Source: a virus. Taken from it: 36,608 bases of DNA. The stretch is taken from IMG/VR virus record IMGVR_UViG_3300042479_000397, positions 1-36,608 of that record; one strand, written 5' to 3'. Position 1 is the stretch's first letter. Each line of letters begins with the position of its first letter. Shown here piece by piece: positions 14,895 through 23,510 of this stretch. Both the position numbers and the translations under genes were made by a program. The notes beneath the pieces are model-generated. The model ran no database searches. It saw only the letters and a program-made list of their open reading frames with translations, and had not been told where the DNA came from.

Positions 14895-15628
14895 AATTTA
14901 AAAAAATTGTTGGATTTGGGGACAGTTGGGTCTGGGGCGACGAGTTAATTGATCCAGAGTTGTTAAAACACAATTCTGATGCGCATCCAAGTCTAGTAGA
15001 GAATACGTCTTATCGTGAACGAAAATGCTTCCTGGGATTACTTGGTAGACATTATCAATTGCCCACAAAAAACTTTGGCATACCCGGCGGCAGTTTACAA
15101 AGCACCATGTGGACTTTTTTGTGGTGGTTACGCAACGAACCCAGTCCCGAAGAATGTATTGTTCTAGTAGGATTAACCGAAGGTAGTCGAATGAGTTTTT
15201 ATAACCCTAGTCATGAAACTTACCCTAATGCTCCTACGTGGGATAGATTTGTTCACAGTTCGTGGGTACATGCTGGAGTCCAAGACGGTGCTGTGACTCG
15301 CGAATGGACCGATATGATTAAACGATACATGGTACTGAGTGAAAGTGATCCATTGTCAATGCTAAACTACGAACAAGCGTTGTACTTTTTTGATGGTGTG
15401 GCAGCCAGAAGAAATCTACCAATGTTGATCTGGGACATAAGCCCGCCACAAGAAGAAATTACAGTTCCTTCTAAGATATTGCCAGGATTTAATTTTGTAC
15501 ATTGGCTACGACGACATCCAAACGAAATGGAATTAACGTTTCCGGGCGGCCACCCTAATGAAAACGGACACATAATACTGCGAGATATGTTGCAACAAGA
15601 GATAGATTGTGTTATAATGTCTAAGTGA
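14891..15628 (+). CDS. SGNH/GDSL-like hydrolase
   Basis: 245 residues. Block I is VGFGDSWVWG with Ser12 as candidate nucleophile, block II is GIPGGSLQST with its glycine, a LVGLTEGSRM segment stands where the G-x-N-D block is usual but lacks the Asn, and H221-P-N supplies the C-terminal catalytic His. Such enzymes de-acetylate or cleave esters in glycans; in phage they act on host capsule or cell wall, or on virion glycans. It overlaps the BppU-like gene (ATGA) and the primase gene (GTGA), so it bridges a structural and a replication gene. The missing block III Asn lowers certainty about activity. Confidence 0.75.
   Translation: MKFKKIVGFGDSWVWGDELIDPELLKHNSDAHPSLVENTSYRERKCFLGLLGRHYQLPTKNFGIPGGSLQSTMWTFLWWLRNEPSPEECIVLVGLTEGSRMSFYNPSHETYPNAPTWDRFVHSSWVHAGVQDGAVTREWTDMIKRYMVLSESDPLSMLNYEQALYFFDGVAARRNLPMLIWDISPPQEEITVPSKILPGFNFVHWLRRHPNEMELTFPGGHPNENGHIILRDMLQQEIDCVIMSK
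15590..15618 (+). promoter_or_regulatory. Sigma70-type promoter inside the hydrolase gene, for primase
   Basis: TTGCAA at 15590-15595, a 17-base spacer, and TATAAT at 15613-15618 preceded by TGT (extended -10). The predicted start is 15625, exactly the G of the primase GTG start codon, which implies a leaderless transcript. Confidence 0.6.
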
Positions 15629-16614
15629 TAGACATAATCAATTACCTGCCTGCTAAAAGAAAAACTAGTCCACAGGGCTGGACTAGTTTTAATGCTGTGT
15701 GTTGCACCCATAATGGTAACTCACAAGACAAACGTGGCCGAGGCGGCATCAAAGTCACCGACCAAGGTTGGAGTTACCACTGCTTCAATTGCGGCTACAC
15801 AGCTAGCTTTGTACTAGGGCGTACTTTAAGTTTTAAAGCCAAACGATTGCTAGGTTGGATGGGTGTGCCGGACAACGAGATTGAAATGCTCAATCTTGAA
15901 AGTCTAAGACATCGCAACATACACGGAATTTTAGAAGATAGACAACGAGTATCCAACACACTGAGCGCAATTGAGTTTGGTGAGTCCGATGACTTTCCGC
16001 CTTACGCAGAAGTAGTTACTCCAGAATTTCCAACATACTGGGACTACATCCGCCATCGCGGCGTGCCAGAAGATTTTCCTGTAATGACTTCTATCAAGAC
16101 TGATGGAGTTCATTGGACCAGACCGTATGTGTTGATACCGTTTACATACGACAACAAAGTAATAGGTTGGTGTGCTAGATTCTTAGATAACAAGATTCCC
16201 AAGTATATCAATCATAGCCAACCGGGCTATGTATTTGGCACAGACCTACAACATAATGACTGGCAGTATGTGATTGTTACAGAAGGTATATTTGATGCAC
16301 TAAGCATTAGCGGCCTTGCACTAATGCACAACACCATCAGCGACAGTCAAGCTAGACTGATACGTAGCTTGGGCAAGGAAGTAGTTGTGGTTCCGGACCA
16401 AGACACAGCAGGTGTAGAACTGATTGACCGTGCTGTAGAATTAGGATATAGTGTTAGTATACCTACATGGCCAGACGACTGTAAAGACGTTAATGATGCA
16501 GTGATAAAGTTGGGCAAGTTAGGAGCCTTGCTAACTATTATGCAAGCAAAAGAGACCAGTAAGATAAAAATTGAAATAAGGAAAAAGCAACTTGTTAAAA
16601 GATTACGGACTTGA
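15625..16614 (+). CDS. gp61: DNA primase, T4 gp61 type
   Basis: 329 residues, near the size of T4 gp61 (342). The N-terminus is a zinc-binding domain with C26, H29, C53 and C56 (motifs CCTH and CFNCG). The TOPRIM region follows: VIVTEGIFDAL carries the catalytic Glu, VVVPDQDTAG the Asp pair. It makes RNA primers for lagging-strand synthesis and acts with the helicase encoded next. The GTG at 15625 overlaps the previous stop (GTGA) and coincides with a predicted transcription start. The helicase gene overlaps its 3' end by 23 bases. Confidence 0.9.
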   Translation: MIDIINYLPAKRKTSPQGWTSFNAVCCTHNGNSQDKRGRGGIKVTDQGWSYHCFNCGYTASFVLGRTLSFKAKRLLGWMGVPDNEIEMLNLESLRHRNIHGILEDRQRVSNTLSAIEFGESDDFPPYAEVVTPEFPTYWDYIRHRGVPEDFPVMTSIKTDGVHWTRPYVLIPFTYDNKVIGWCARFLDNKIPKYINHSQPGYVFGTDLQHNDWQYVIVTEGIFDALSISGLALMHNTISDSQARLIRSLGKEVVVVPDQDTAGVELIDRAVELGYSVSIPTWPDDCKDVNDAVIKLGKLGALLTIMQAKETSKIKIEIRKKQLVKRLRT

Positions 16615-18034
16615 TGTCCAACGATTATTCCTAGAGATGATGTTAGAAGACGCATCGAGTTATGTGCGTGTTCAAAATATTTATAACCCAGCAAACTTTG
16701 ACAAGAGTTTGAGACCTGCGGCTGAGTTCATTAAAGAACACTCAGACAAGCACAAGACCATGCCAGACAGGCTGCAGATTTCAGCCACCACAGGCGTTAA
16801 ACTTGCACCAGTGCCGGACTTGAACGAAGGTCATTACGATTGGTTCATGGGCGAGTTTGAATTGTTTACTAAACGTCAGGAACTTGAACGTGCTATTCTT
16901 AAATCAGCAGACTTGTTAGAAAAAGGCGAGTTTGAACCAGTTGAGAAACTGATCAAAGATGCTGTGCAGATTAGTTTAACCAAAGACATGGGCACAGACT
17001 ACTTTGCTGATCCTGCGGCTCGCATCAACAAATACTTTAATTCAGGTGGACAAGTGTCAACAGGATGGCCACAACTGGACAAGTTGTTGTATGGTGGATT
17101 CAGTCGCGGTGAACTAAACATCTTTGCAGGTGGATCAGGATCTGGCAAATCACTTGTGATGATGAACATTGCATTAAACTGGTTGCAACAAGGTCTCAGT
17201 GGAGTATACATTACACTAGAACTTTCGGAAGAGCTTACTAGTTTAAGAACAGATGCTATGTTAACCAGCATGAGTACCAAAGACATCCGCAAAGACATTG
17301 ACACTACTACAATGAAGGTTCGCCTGGTCAGTAAAAAATCTGGTCAATATCGAGTCAAGGCATTGCCGGCACAGAGCAACATTAATGATATCCGCAGTTA
17401 TGTCAAAGAAGTGCAGATACAAACAGGTATCAAAATTGACTTTATGATGATTGACTATCTGGACTTGTTGATGCCTGTTAGTGCAAAGGTCAGTCCAAAC
17501 GATTTGTTTGTAAAAGACAAGTATGTGAGTGAAGAACTACGAAACTTGGCCAAAGAGCTAGGTATGTTAATGGTAACAGCGTCACAGTTGAATCGTAGTG
17601 CTGTGGAAGAAATTGAGTTTGATCACTCGCACATTTCAGGTGGTATTTCCAAGATTAATACTGCTGACAACGTGTTTGGTATCTTTACGTCACGTGCTAT
17701 GAAAGAGCGTGGCAAGTATCAGATCCAGTGTATGAAAAGTCGTAGTTCTACAGGCGTAGGACAAAAGATTGATTTGGAATACAACATTGAAACCATGCGT
17801 ATTACTGACCCAGGAGTGTCTGACAACGATAATTTCCGTGGCGGTGCAAAACCTAGTATCATGGACTCATTCAAAACAAAAAGTACAGTAACTGACAATA
17901 CGGCTGAAACCACATCATCAACTAAATGGGAAAGGCCTACAGGAACACCAGCATGGGAACAACCACCTAAGGTATCAGCTGATGTGCAAAGTGCCAAATT
18001 AAAACAACTGTTGGGACAAATTAAACAGTCATGA
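16592..18034 (+). CDS. gp41: Replicative DNA helicase, T4 gp41 / DnaB family
   Basis: 480 residues (T4 gp41 is 475). The N-terminus (LDVQRLFLEMML, YVRVQNIYNP, AAEFIKEH) matches gp41 proteins; Walker A is G180-G-S-G-S-G-K186-S187, Walker B is FMMIDYLDLL, and TASQLNRSA with HISGGISKI are the downstream DnaB motifs H3/H4. It unwinds the fork 5'-3' as a hexamer coupled to primase. I chose the TTG at 16592 because it keeps the conserved N-terminus (MLKDYGLDVQRLFLE) and has AAGG 11 bases upstream; the next ATG at 16637 would delete that block. Confidence 0.92.
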   Translation: MLKDYGLDVQRLFLEMMLEDASSYVRVQNIYNPANFDKSLRPAAEFIKEHSDKHKTMPDRLQISATTGVKLAPVPDLNEGHYDWFMGEFELFTKRQELERAILKSADLLEKGEFEPVEKLIKDAVQISLTKDMGTDYFADPAARINKYFNSGGQVSTGWPQLDKLLYGGFSRGELNIFAGGSGSGKSLVMMNIALNWLQQGLSGVYITLELSEELTSLRTDAMLTSMSTKDIRKDIDTTTMKVRLVSKKSGQYRVKALPAQSNINDIRSYVKEVQIQTGIKIDFMMIDYLDLLMPVSAKVSPNDLFVKDKYVSEELRNLAKELGMLMVTASQLNRSAVEEIEFDHSHISGGISKINTADNVFGIFTSRAMKERGKYQIQCMKSRSSTGVGQKIDLEYNIETMRITDPGVSDNDNFRGGAKPSIMDSFKTKSTVTDNTAETTSSTKWERPTGTPAWEQPPKVSADVQSAKLKQLLGQIKQS

Positions 18035-19167
18035 AATACTGCCCGGATGTTTGGAAAAGTTTATACATAGAGAAAAAATCTAAAAATACAATCGGTGTGG
18101 GATTTTGTTGTCAAAATCAGGTTGTTTACATTCCGGCCAATATAGAAGAGCTTCGCTCAACTATAGAAAAAAAACAACACGATTTTAAAAACAATTCAGA
18201 ACCGACGCAATGTAACAATTGCTGGAGAATTGAAAAAACTGGATCACCCAGTCGCAGGCATGCTTCGATTGATTGGTTTGATAATAATCAGATAGATAAT
18301 AATACCGACAACAAACTAATATCTCTAGATTGGAATAGTGAAAATGTTTGCAATCTTGCATGTATTTCCTGTGGCCCAAAGTATAGCAGTCGCTGGCGTC
18401 AAGAAATTTTAAATTATAGTTTTAACAACCTGTCGTCAGAAAAATATATTAACAATCTTAAAGATAATAAATTTTGGAAATCGTTAGATTTGCGCCATCT
18501 TAAAAGATTATATTTTAACGGAGGCGAACCGTTGATGAATTCTGATCACAAAGAAATATTGTCTCATCTAAGAGAGATAGGACAGTTATCAGAACTTGAG
18601 CTTTCTTATAATACCAACGGAACAATTATTCCCAACGACGAAGTATTAGATTATTGGAAAAATGTTGGACTACTGAGAATTTCTATTAGCATAGATGCAA
18701 CTACTCAAGCTTTTGATTTTATACGTTGGCCCGCCAAATGGGAGCAAATTTTAACTTTTATTGAATTTATAAATCAGCAATCATTTAATATCATTATTGA
18801 TATAACTTGCACAGTTGGCATCCACAATATTTTAGAAGTTGATAAATTAATTGCATGGCAAAAAACTAATTTATCAACCAATGCGCAAGGAGATCCAGTA
18901 GGTCTTAATTTTCAAATGGCTGGCCCAATCAGCCACGGTGGAACTGTACTAAAATTAAATACTATCAGTAAAAATCTTGCCACATGCATATTACCGCAAT
19001 TAATTGAAATAAAAAAATACGGCATCTGGTCAGCCATTGAGAATAGCTTATTAAATGCCAACGGTAATGACTTGTGGGTTGAGTACTTAGATGAACTGTC
19101 TGCTCGACGACATATTAACTGGAAAGATCAGTTACCAACATTGGCAGAATCATTGAGAATTTCTTAA
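18031..19167 (+). CDS. Radical SAM protein, twitch-type (first copy)
   Basis: 378 residues. The radical-SAM cluster motif is C107-x3-C111-x2-C114 (CNLACISC), with the GGEP motif at 164-167 and SISIDA later, the usual SAM-binding order. Extra N-terminal cysteines (C26, C27, and C61-N-N-C64-W) resemble the auxiliary Fe-S site seen in SPASM/twitch enzymes, here placed at the N-terminus. These enzymes modify peptides or proteins by radical chemistry. It overlaps the helicase stop (ATGA at 18031), so it can be read from the replication operon. It is convergent with a paralogue, with 4 bases between stops. Substrate unknown. Confidence 0.8.
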   Translation: MKYCPDVWKSLYIEKKSKNTIGVGFCCQNQVVYIPANIEELRSTIEKKQHDFKNNSEPTQCNNCWRIEKTGSPSRRHASIDWFDNNQIDNNTDNKLISLDWNSENVCNLACISCGPKYSSRWRQEILNYSFNNLSSEKYINNLKDNKFWKSLDLRHLKRLYFNGGEPLMNSDHKEILSHLREIGQLSELELSYNTNGTIIPNDEVLDYWKNVGLLRISISIDATTQAFDFIRWPAKWEQILTFIEFINQQSFNIIIDITCTVGIHNILEVDKLIAWQKTNLSTNAQGDPVGLNFQMAGPISHGGTVLKLNTISKNLATCILPQLIEIKKYGIWSAIENSLLNANGNDLWVEYLDELSARRHINWKDQLPTLAESLRIS

Positions 19168-19171
19168 ATTA

Positions 19172-20233
19172 TCAAAACAAATTAACAAGTTCTGGCAGAT
19201 AGTCTTTGATTAAGATATTCTTTGAAGAATCTTGTAATTTGATATTTTCCAACATTAAATTAAAATTTTGTTGGTCTTGGTCTGTGTGTACTGCCCCCAC
19301 AAACATGTTATAGTCCATTGGTCTGAGCTTTTCTTTAAGCACTTGTTTGATGTCTGCGGACAAGGCTCTCGGTTGTAACCATTTTGGATTATAAATTGGA
19401 TTTACAGAATATACTATATTATTTTGGTCAAACCATTTTTTTGTTTGGTTATGGTACAGCACATTCAAGTTACTTAATGTGTAATTTGAACTAACATTTT
19501 TTGAAATTTCTTTAAAGAATTGAAGATTTTGGTTCAGCTGGTCCCATTTCAATGGAAATCTGAGATACTCGAACACAGGTCCGACTCCGTCGATACTGAG
19601 AGAAAAATTAAGATTTTTAAATTTTGACAGTATTCTTTTTTGTTTATCTGACAGTACAACACTTCCGTTTGTTATCATACTTACAAATAGTTGATCGTTA
19701 CCTGTATCAATTAAATGTTCTAATAATTCGAAGTTTTTCTTTTCGTACAGCGGTTCACCACCTAGCAAACTTAGCATTTTTAATTCTTTAAAATCTACAT
19801 CTTGTTTGATTTTTTCTATGTCAATGAATTTGTATTTTTTAATTGGTATAGTTGGGTCTGTCTGACGATCGAGTTGTGCCCAACTACTACTGGCTCCGGC
19901 GCCACAGCTTACACAGGTAGCATTACAGGTGTAACTGGTTGTTAATTTTAGTATGCGGGTAGGAGTAATACCGTGTGTGGCATCTTGTATGATTTTTGTT
20001 AAGTCTTTATCCCAATAAAAATCTAAAGATTTGTTTTTAACCTGACGATCACTTTTTAAACCTTGATCTTCCAATGACCAGCATTTTTGACAAGCAGATG
20101 ATCTTTGACCAGATAATAAATCTTTTTTAATTTCTTCAAGATTGTGATTCTTGGGCAATAAACAACAGGGTGTTTTGTTATTGTTATAATCAATTTCTTT
20201 ACTAAACCACGGTAATACGCAAAATGTATCCAT
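19172..20233 (-). CDS. Radical SAM protein, twitch-type (second copy)
   Basis: 353 residues. C103-x3-C107-x2-C110 (CNATCVSC) binds the SAM cluster, LLGGEPLYEK provides GGEP, and LSIDGVG lies downstream. The N-terminus has C5, C23, C24 and C48-Q-K-C51-W, the same layout as the first copy, so they are diverged paralogues. A late-like GTAAATAC box sits a few bases upstream of the start and no Shine-Dalgarno is obvious, which suggests a leaderless late transcript. It depends on an Fe-S cluster, which fits the phage IscU and IscA. The product and target are not known. Confidence 0.8.
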   Translation of the reverse strand: MDTFCVLPWFSKEIDYNNNKTPCCLLPKNHNLEEIKKDLLSGQRSSACQKCWSLEDQGLKSDRQVKNKSLDFYWDKDLTKIIQDATHGITPTRILKLTTSYTCNATCVSCGAGASSSWAQLDRQTDPTIPIKKYKFIDIEKIKQDVDFKELKMLSLLGGEPLYEKKNFELLEHLIDTGNDQLFVSMITNGSVVLSDKQKRILSKFKNLNFSLSIDGVGPVFEYLRFPLKWDQLNQNLQFFKEISKNVSSNYTLSNLNVLYHNQTKKWFDQNNIVYSVNPIYNPKWLQPRALSADIKQVLKEKLRPMDYNMFVGAVHTDQDQQNFNLMLENIKLQDSSKNILIKDYLPELVNLF

Positions 20234-20234
20234 A

Positions 20235-20263
20235 TTGTATTTACAGACAAACTATGTTATAAT
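20235..20263 (+). promoter_or_regulatory. Sigma70-type promoter for the gene at 20297
   Basis: TTGTAT at 20235-20240, 17 bases, and TATAAT at 20258-20263 preceded by TGT (extended -10). The predicted start is near 20270. It overlaps the divergent radical SAM start region and is followed by an ATAAATA late box. Confidence 0.6.
20236..20243 (-). promoter_or_regulatory. Late-like box GTAAATAC for the second radical SAM gene
   Basis: On the minus strand this reads GTAAATAC, then three bases, then ATG at 20233. The same box shape precedes 7893 and 24095. It diverges from the T4 consensus at two positions, so it is tentative. Confidence 0.3.
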
Positions 20264-20265
20264 CA

Positions 20266-20273
20266 AATAAATA
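20266..20273 (+). promoter_or_regulatory. T4-late-like promoter AATAAATA
   Basis: AATAAATA between the sigma70-type promoter and the ATG at 20297, so the downstream operon could be read both early and late. Confidence 0.5.
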
Positions 20274-20296
20274 ATATCAAAGGTCCTGAGCAAATT

Positions 20297-20557
20297 ATGC
20301 AAAAGAAAACACGTAGCATTCTTGAAGAATTAGATGGTTTATACAATGATCGACATAAAGATCAGGATAAACGCTATATCATTGAAAGCCGAGCTGACCA
20401 TGTTATAGCATCTGCTATAAGATTGATTGAACAAATCGAGTCATCATTTACGCCTGAGCAGTCAGAAAATCTAATTCGTAAACTGTTCAATGCTATGCGG
20501 GACAAAGACCCAAGTAAATTTACTAGAACAGTGAGAAGAACAAATGCAGATTCATGA
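20297..20557 (+). CDS. Small phage protein of unknown function
   Basis: 86 residues, helical and charged: KKTRSILEELDGLYNDRH, an IIESRADHVIASAIRLIEQI helix and a basic C-terminus (KFTRTVRRTNADS). No known motif. It has both a sigma70-type and a late-type promoter, and overlaps the next gene by 14 bases. The charged helical form would suit a scaffold or DNA-binding accessory, but there is no direct evidence. Confidence 0.6.
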   Translation: MQKKTRSILEELDGLYNDRHKDQDKRYIIESRADHVIASAIRLIEQIESSFTPEQSENLIRKLFNAMRDKDPSKFTRTVRRTNADS

Positions 20558-21542
20558 GCTAACAAAACTTACCGAAGCAGGTGTTATGGATTATTTAAAA
20601 GCGGCTGTGAGCCGTGATCCTGCATTGGCAAACATGAGCTACGATCAAAAAATCAAAGCCATGCAAAACGACGAGTCAATGAAAAAGTTAGCACAAGTTG
20701 CCTCTCAAAATTGGATTAACAAAACTGTAAATCTGCAACGTGCTAATATGGGACAACCCATTAGTGATCAGGAATATACTGCTAACCTTACTGATTTTGT
20801 TAACAAAGTTATGCTAGGTGGTCAAATGAATCAACTTGACCCAACCAGCAAAGCCCGTGTAGATCAAGCCATTCAGTATGTTGCATCTAAGAAAAATACT
20901 CCCAAGGAGTTACCTGCGGCATTTCAGTCGTTGGCAGTTAGAACTAGTGCCGCACGTATGCAACAAAGACAACCCAAAGGTCAACGCGGCGGAAATAATC
21001 CTGCAAAGCCACCAGCAACAACACCAACAACAGCTACTACTCCAACAACAGCTACTACTCCAGCAACGCCACCGGCTACTACTCCAGCAACACCAACAAC
21101 AGCTACTACTCCGGCAACGCCTGCTCAACCAACACCTGCACAAATTAGACAACAAAAGCAAGCGTCCGCTGCCACCACTGCACAACAACAAATGGCGCCT
21201 AATCCAACTACTACACCAGCACAAACACCTGCACAAATTAGACAACAAAAGCAAACCGCTGCCGCCGGTACCGCACAGCAACAAATGGCAAGCGGCACAA
21301 CTCCAACGGCAACTCCTGCGTCTGCCCCGGCAGCACCAGTAAAACCAAATTCAAATGAGTTTGCAGAAAAGATTACCAAGATGTTTGATGAGTTTGCAGA
21401 TGCTGATGGATCCACTGGCTCTCCAGCTGTGAGATCAGCCATACGAAATATGTGGATGCGCACAGGAGGTACTGACTTAAAAGAGAGTAGAGTCAAGAAA
21501 AAGAAAAAAACAACAGTGGTTGAATCTAAAGGTAAAAAATGA
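20544..21542 (+). CDS. Thr/Pro/Ala-rich repeat protein, probably structural or packaging
   Basis: 332 residues. Residues 1-135 are helical (MQIHELTKLTEAGVMDYLKA). Residues about 153-195 are low-complexity T/P/A repeats, followed by two copies of TPAQIRQQKQ-x-xAA-x-TAQQQM with a 31-residue (93-base) period, and then a charged C-terminus ending in KKKKKTTVVESKGKK. The unstructured linker between two short domains looks like a tether, for example a scaffold or a fibrous spacer. It overlaps the ligase fusion gene by ATGA (21539-21542), so the two are probably produced together. Confidence 0.6.
   Translation: MQIHELTKLTEAGVMDYLKAAVSRDPALANMSYDQKIKAMQNDESMKKLAQVASQNWINKTVNLQRANMGQPISDQEYTANLTDFVNKVMLGGQMNQLDPTSKARVDQAIQYVASKKNTPKELPAAFQSLAVRTSAARMQQRQPKGQRGGNNPAKPPATTPTTATTPTTATTPATPPATTPATPTTATTPATPAQPTPAQIRQQKQASAATTAQQQMAPNPTTTPAQTPAQIRQQKQTAAAGTAQQQMASGTTPTATPASAPAAPVKPNSNEFAEKITKMFDEFADADGSTGSPAVRSAIRNMWMRTGGTDLKESRVKKKKKTTVVESKGKK
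21024..21110 (+). repeat. Tandem 18-bp Thr/Pro-coding repeats
   Basis: The 18-mer CCAACAACAGCTACTACT occurs at 21024-21041, directly again at 21042-21059 and a third time at 21093-21110, with related units between. It encodes the PTTATT repeats of the surrounding gene and is a likely site of slippage or recombination. Confidence 0.85.
21132..21254 (+). repeat. 30-bp direct repeat at 93-bp spacing
   Basis: A 30-base segment at 21132-21161 recurs at 21225-21254, spacing 93 bases (31 codons). The protein repeats TPAQIRQQKQ. The identical DNA over 30 bases suggests a recent duplication. Confidence 0.85.
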
Positions 21543-23491
21543 TCAACAGGTTGCTAGAAGGCGGCAACGTGTTTAAAGATGCACAGGGTCAGCCATTAAC
21601 ACAGCGTATTAGTCAAGGTGATGTTCCAGCAACCATTAAATGGTTAGAAGGAGTCACAGGTCTTGATCTAAGCGACGACAAAGATCCATCCACTGGATAT
21701 CCGCGACGCTGGTTGGGCAGTACAGGAAAAAAACCCACATCCGGAGACCTGGACCTTGCAGTTGATAGCAACGAAATCAGTAAACCACAGTTAAAAGCAA
21801 ATCTAGACCAGTTCATTATTAAAATGAAACAAGACCCAAAAGAATGGGTAAAATTAAGCGGCGAAGCAGTACATTTTAAAACTCCTATTGCAGGAGACCC
21901 AACAAAAGGATTTGTGCAAACGGACTTTATGTTAATGCCCAATCTCAATTGGGGTACTTTTTGGTTAGGTGGAGGCGCCGGTTCAGAATACAAAGGCATG
22001 TATAGAAATGTCTTGATGAGTAGCGTGGCCAAAGCATTGGGACTCAAGGCCAGTGCCAAAGGAATCATTAGTCGTGCCACAGAAAATGTGTTAACTCTGG
22101 ATCCTGATCAAGCGGCAAAAAGTTTACTTGGCCCCACAGCTACTGCCAAAGATCTAGCCACAGTTGAAAATATCTATGCCGCATTGTCTAAAGATCCTGA
22201 CCGTGAAGCCAAGTTACAGGACTTTAGAGAATACCTAGCTAGGGACGGCCTTCAAGAGCCAGGGCAAGTGCAAGAAAGTGATGTAAGTTTTATTGCAAAA
22301 CTTCGTGACAGAATTGTTAATCAAGGCATGCAACCCTTGGTTGAAGCCGACACAACAATGCCTGCCAAGAAAGATCCAAGAATTCCGCACCCCGAAGATG
22401 CTTTCTTTATGGGCAATAGCCAAGCCGCATCTCGAGCCATACAAGGCCTAGAAGCTGCCGCTAGCAATGACAAAAATATCACAATCAAATGGGACGGTAA
22501 ACCTGCATTGGTCTTTGGGCGCTTGCCCAATGGACGTCTGTCTATAATGGACAAGTACATGTTCGACGCTGGCTATGCCGCACAAAGCCCTGAAGATTGG
22601 ATCAAATACGATCAACAAAAGAAAAGTGGCAATTTAAGAACAGATTTATATCCTAAGTTAAAAGCTATTTGGCCAGGTCTAGATGCGGCTACTAAAGGTT
22701 CAGGATTTTACTGGGGCGATTTGTTGTGGGCAGGCCAGCTAACACCCACCAGCGGTGAATATCAGTTCAGACCCAATTTGGTTCAATATTCTATTCCAGC
22801 CAACAGCCCCGAAGGGCAAATTATCAATGGCAAGTCGGGAGGCATTGTTGTGCATCAACACTTTAACAAGCTGGGTGATAAAACAGCACAAGTATGGGAC
22901 GGACAAGGATTAGAGAATGTACCGGGTGGAGTGGCTATATTAACACCGACCCTGGGTACAAAATTCAAACTGTCTAAGCCCAATCTTTCGGCGGCCAAAA
23001 AAGCAGTATCCGCATACGGCACAGCAGTAGACGAATTGTTGAACTCGCTTCCTGGCTCTGTCAGACAGAGAATTCAAACCTACTTCAATCAGCGCATCAT
23101 TGGCGGCACAACGCTGAGCCTACACAACTGGCTCAAAGTCAATACCAGCGGCAAACAATATGCTGAGTTAGTGGCTGGCAATCCGGATGTTCAAGGACAA
23201 TACAATGCTAAAACTGACAACCTGCCAGGCAAATTGTTCACTTTAGATCGAGCAGGTAAAATTGTCCCTAGTCCTGCATACACAGGCCTACAACAAATTT
23301 GGGATGGCATTTATAATGCCAAGCTTGGCATGGCACAACAGCTTGAACAACAAGTCAATGGATTAAAACAAACCACAGCTGGTAAAGCCGAAGGCGAAGG
23401 GTTTGTAGTCAACACCCCGCACGGACTGGTCAAGCTGGTAAACCGTGGAGTTTTTTCAGCTGGGAACGCCCAACAAAACAATCCCAGATAA
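21539..23491 (+). CDS. Nucleotidyltransferase-ligase fusion protein (DUF6267-like)
   Basis: 650 residues. The N-terminal half has a pol-beta-type nucleotidyltransferase signature: S68-G69-D70-L-D72 followed by a third acidic residue in QTDFML (D129). The C-terminal half looks like an ATP-dependent nucleic acid ligase: motif I K317-W-D-G with KPALVFGR, a motif III-like FYWGDLLWAG (390-399), motif IV EGFVV (620-624) and motif V VKLV with K632. The first residues (MINRLLEGGNVFKD) match a family that I recall in marine T4-like phages. The fusion could heal and seal RNA or DNA ends. It follows the repeat protein and comes before a strong late gene. Activity is inferred. Confidence 0.72.
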   Translation: MINRLLEGGNVFKDAQGQPLTQRISQGDVPATIKWLEGVTGLDLSDDKDPSTGYPRRWLGSTGKKPTSGDLDLAVDSNEISKPQLKANLDQFIIKMKQDPKEWVKLSGEAVHFKTPIAGDPTKGFVQTDFMLMPNLNWGTFWLGGGAGSEYKGMYRNVLMSSVAKALGLKASAKGIISRATENVLTLDPDQAAKSLLGPTATAKDLATVENIYAALSKDPDREAKLQDFREYLARDGLQEPGQVQESDVSFIAKLRDRIVNQGMQPLVEADTTMPAKKDPRIPHPEDAFFMGNSQAASRAIQGLEAAASNDKNITIKWDGKPALVFGRLPNGRLSIMDKYMFDAGYAAQSPEDWIKYDQQKKSGNLRTDLYPKLKAIWPGLDAATKGSGFYWGDLLWAGQLTPTSGEYQFRPNLVQYSIPANSPEGQIINGKSGGIVVHQHFNKLGDKTAQVWDGQGLENVPGGVAILTPTLGTKFKLSKPNLSAAKKAVSAYGTAVDELLNSLPGSVRQRIQTYFNQRIIGGTTLSLHNWLKVNTSGKQYAELVAGNPDVQGQYNAKTDNLPGKLFTLDRAGKIVPSPAYTGLQQIWDGIYNAKLGMAQQLEQQVNGLKQTTAGKAEGEGFVVNTPHGLVKLVNRGVFSAGNAQQNNPR

Positions 23492-23510
23492 GCCATTTTT
23501 TCTGAATCGA

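Noticed and set aside
21024-21254. CRISPR array
   Set aside because: Repeats are contiguous or at codon-multiple spacing and are translated as part of one protein; there are no unique spacers.
20910-21496. Cys/Leu-rich minus-strand ORFs opposite the repeat region
   Set aside because: They are produced by the low-complexity CCA/ACA repeats of the plus gene and have no plausible domain.
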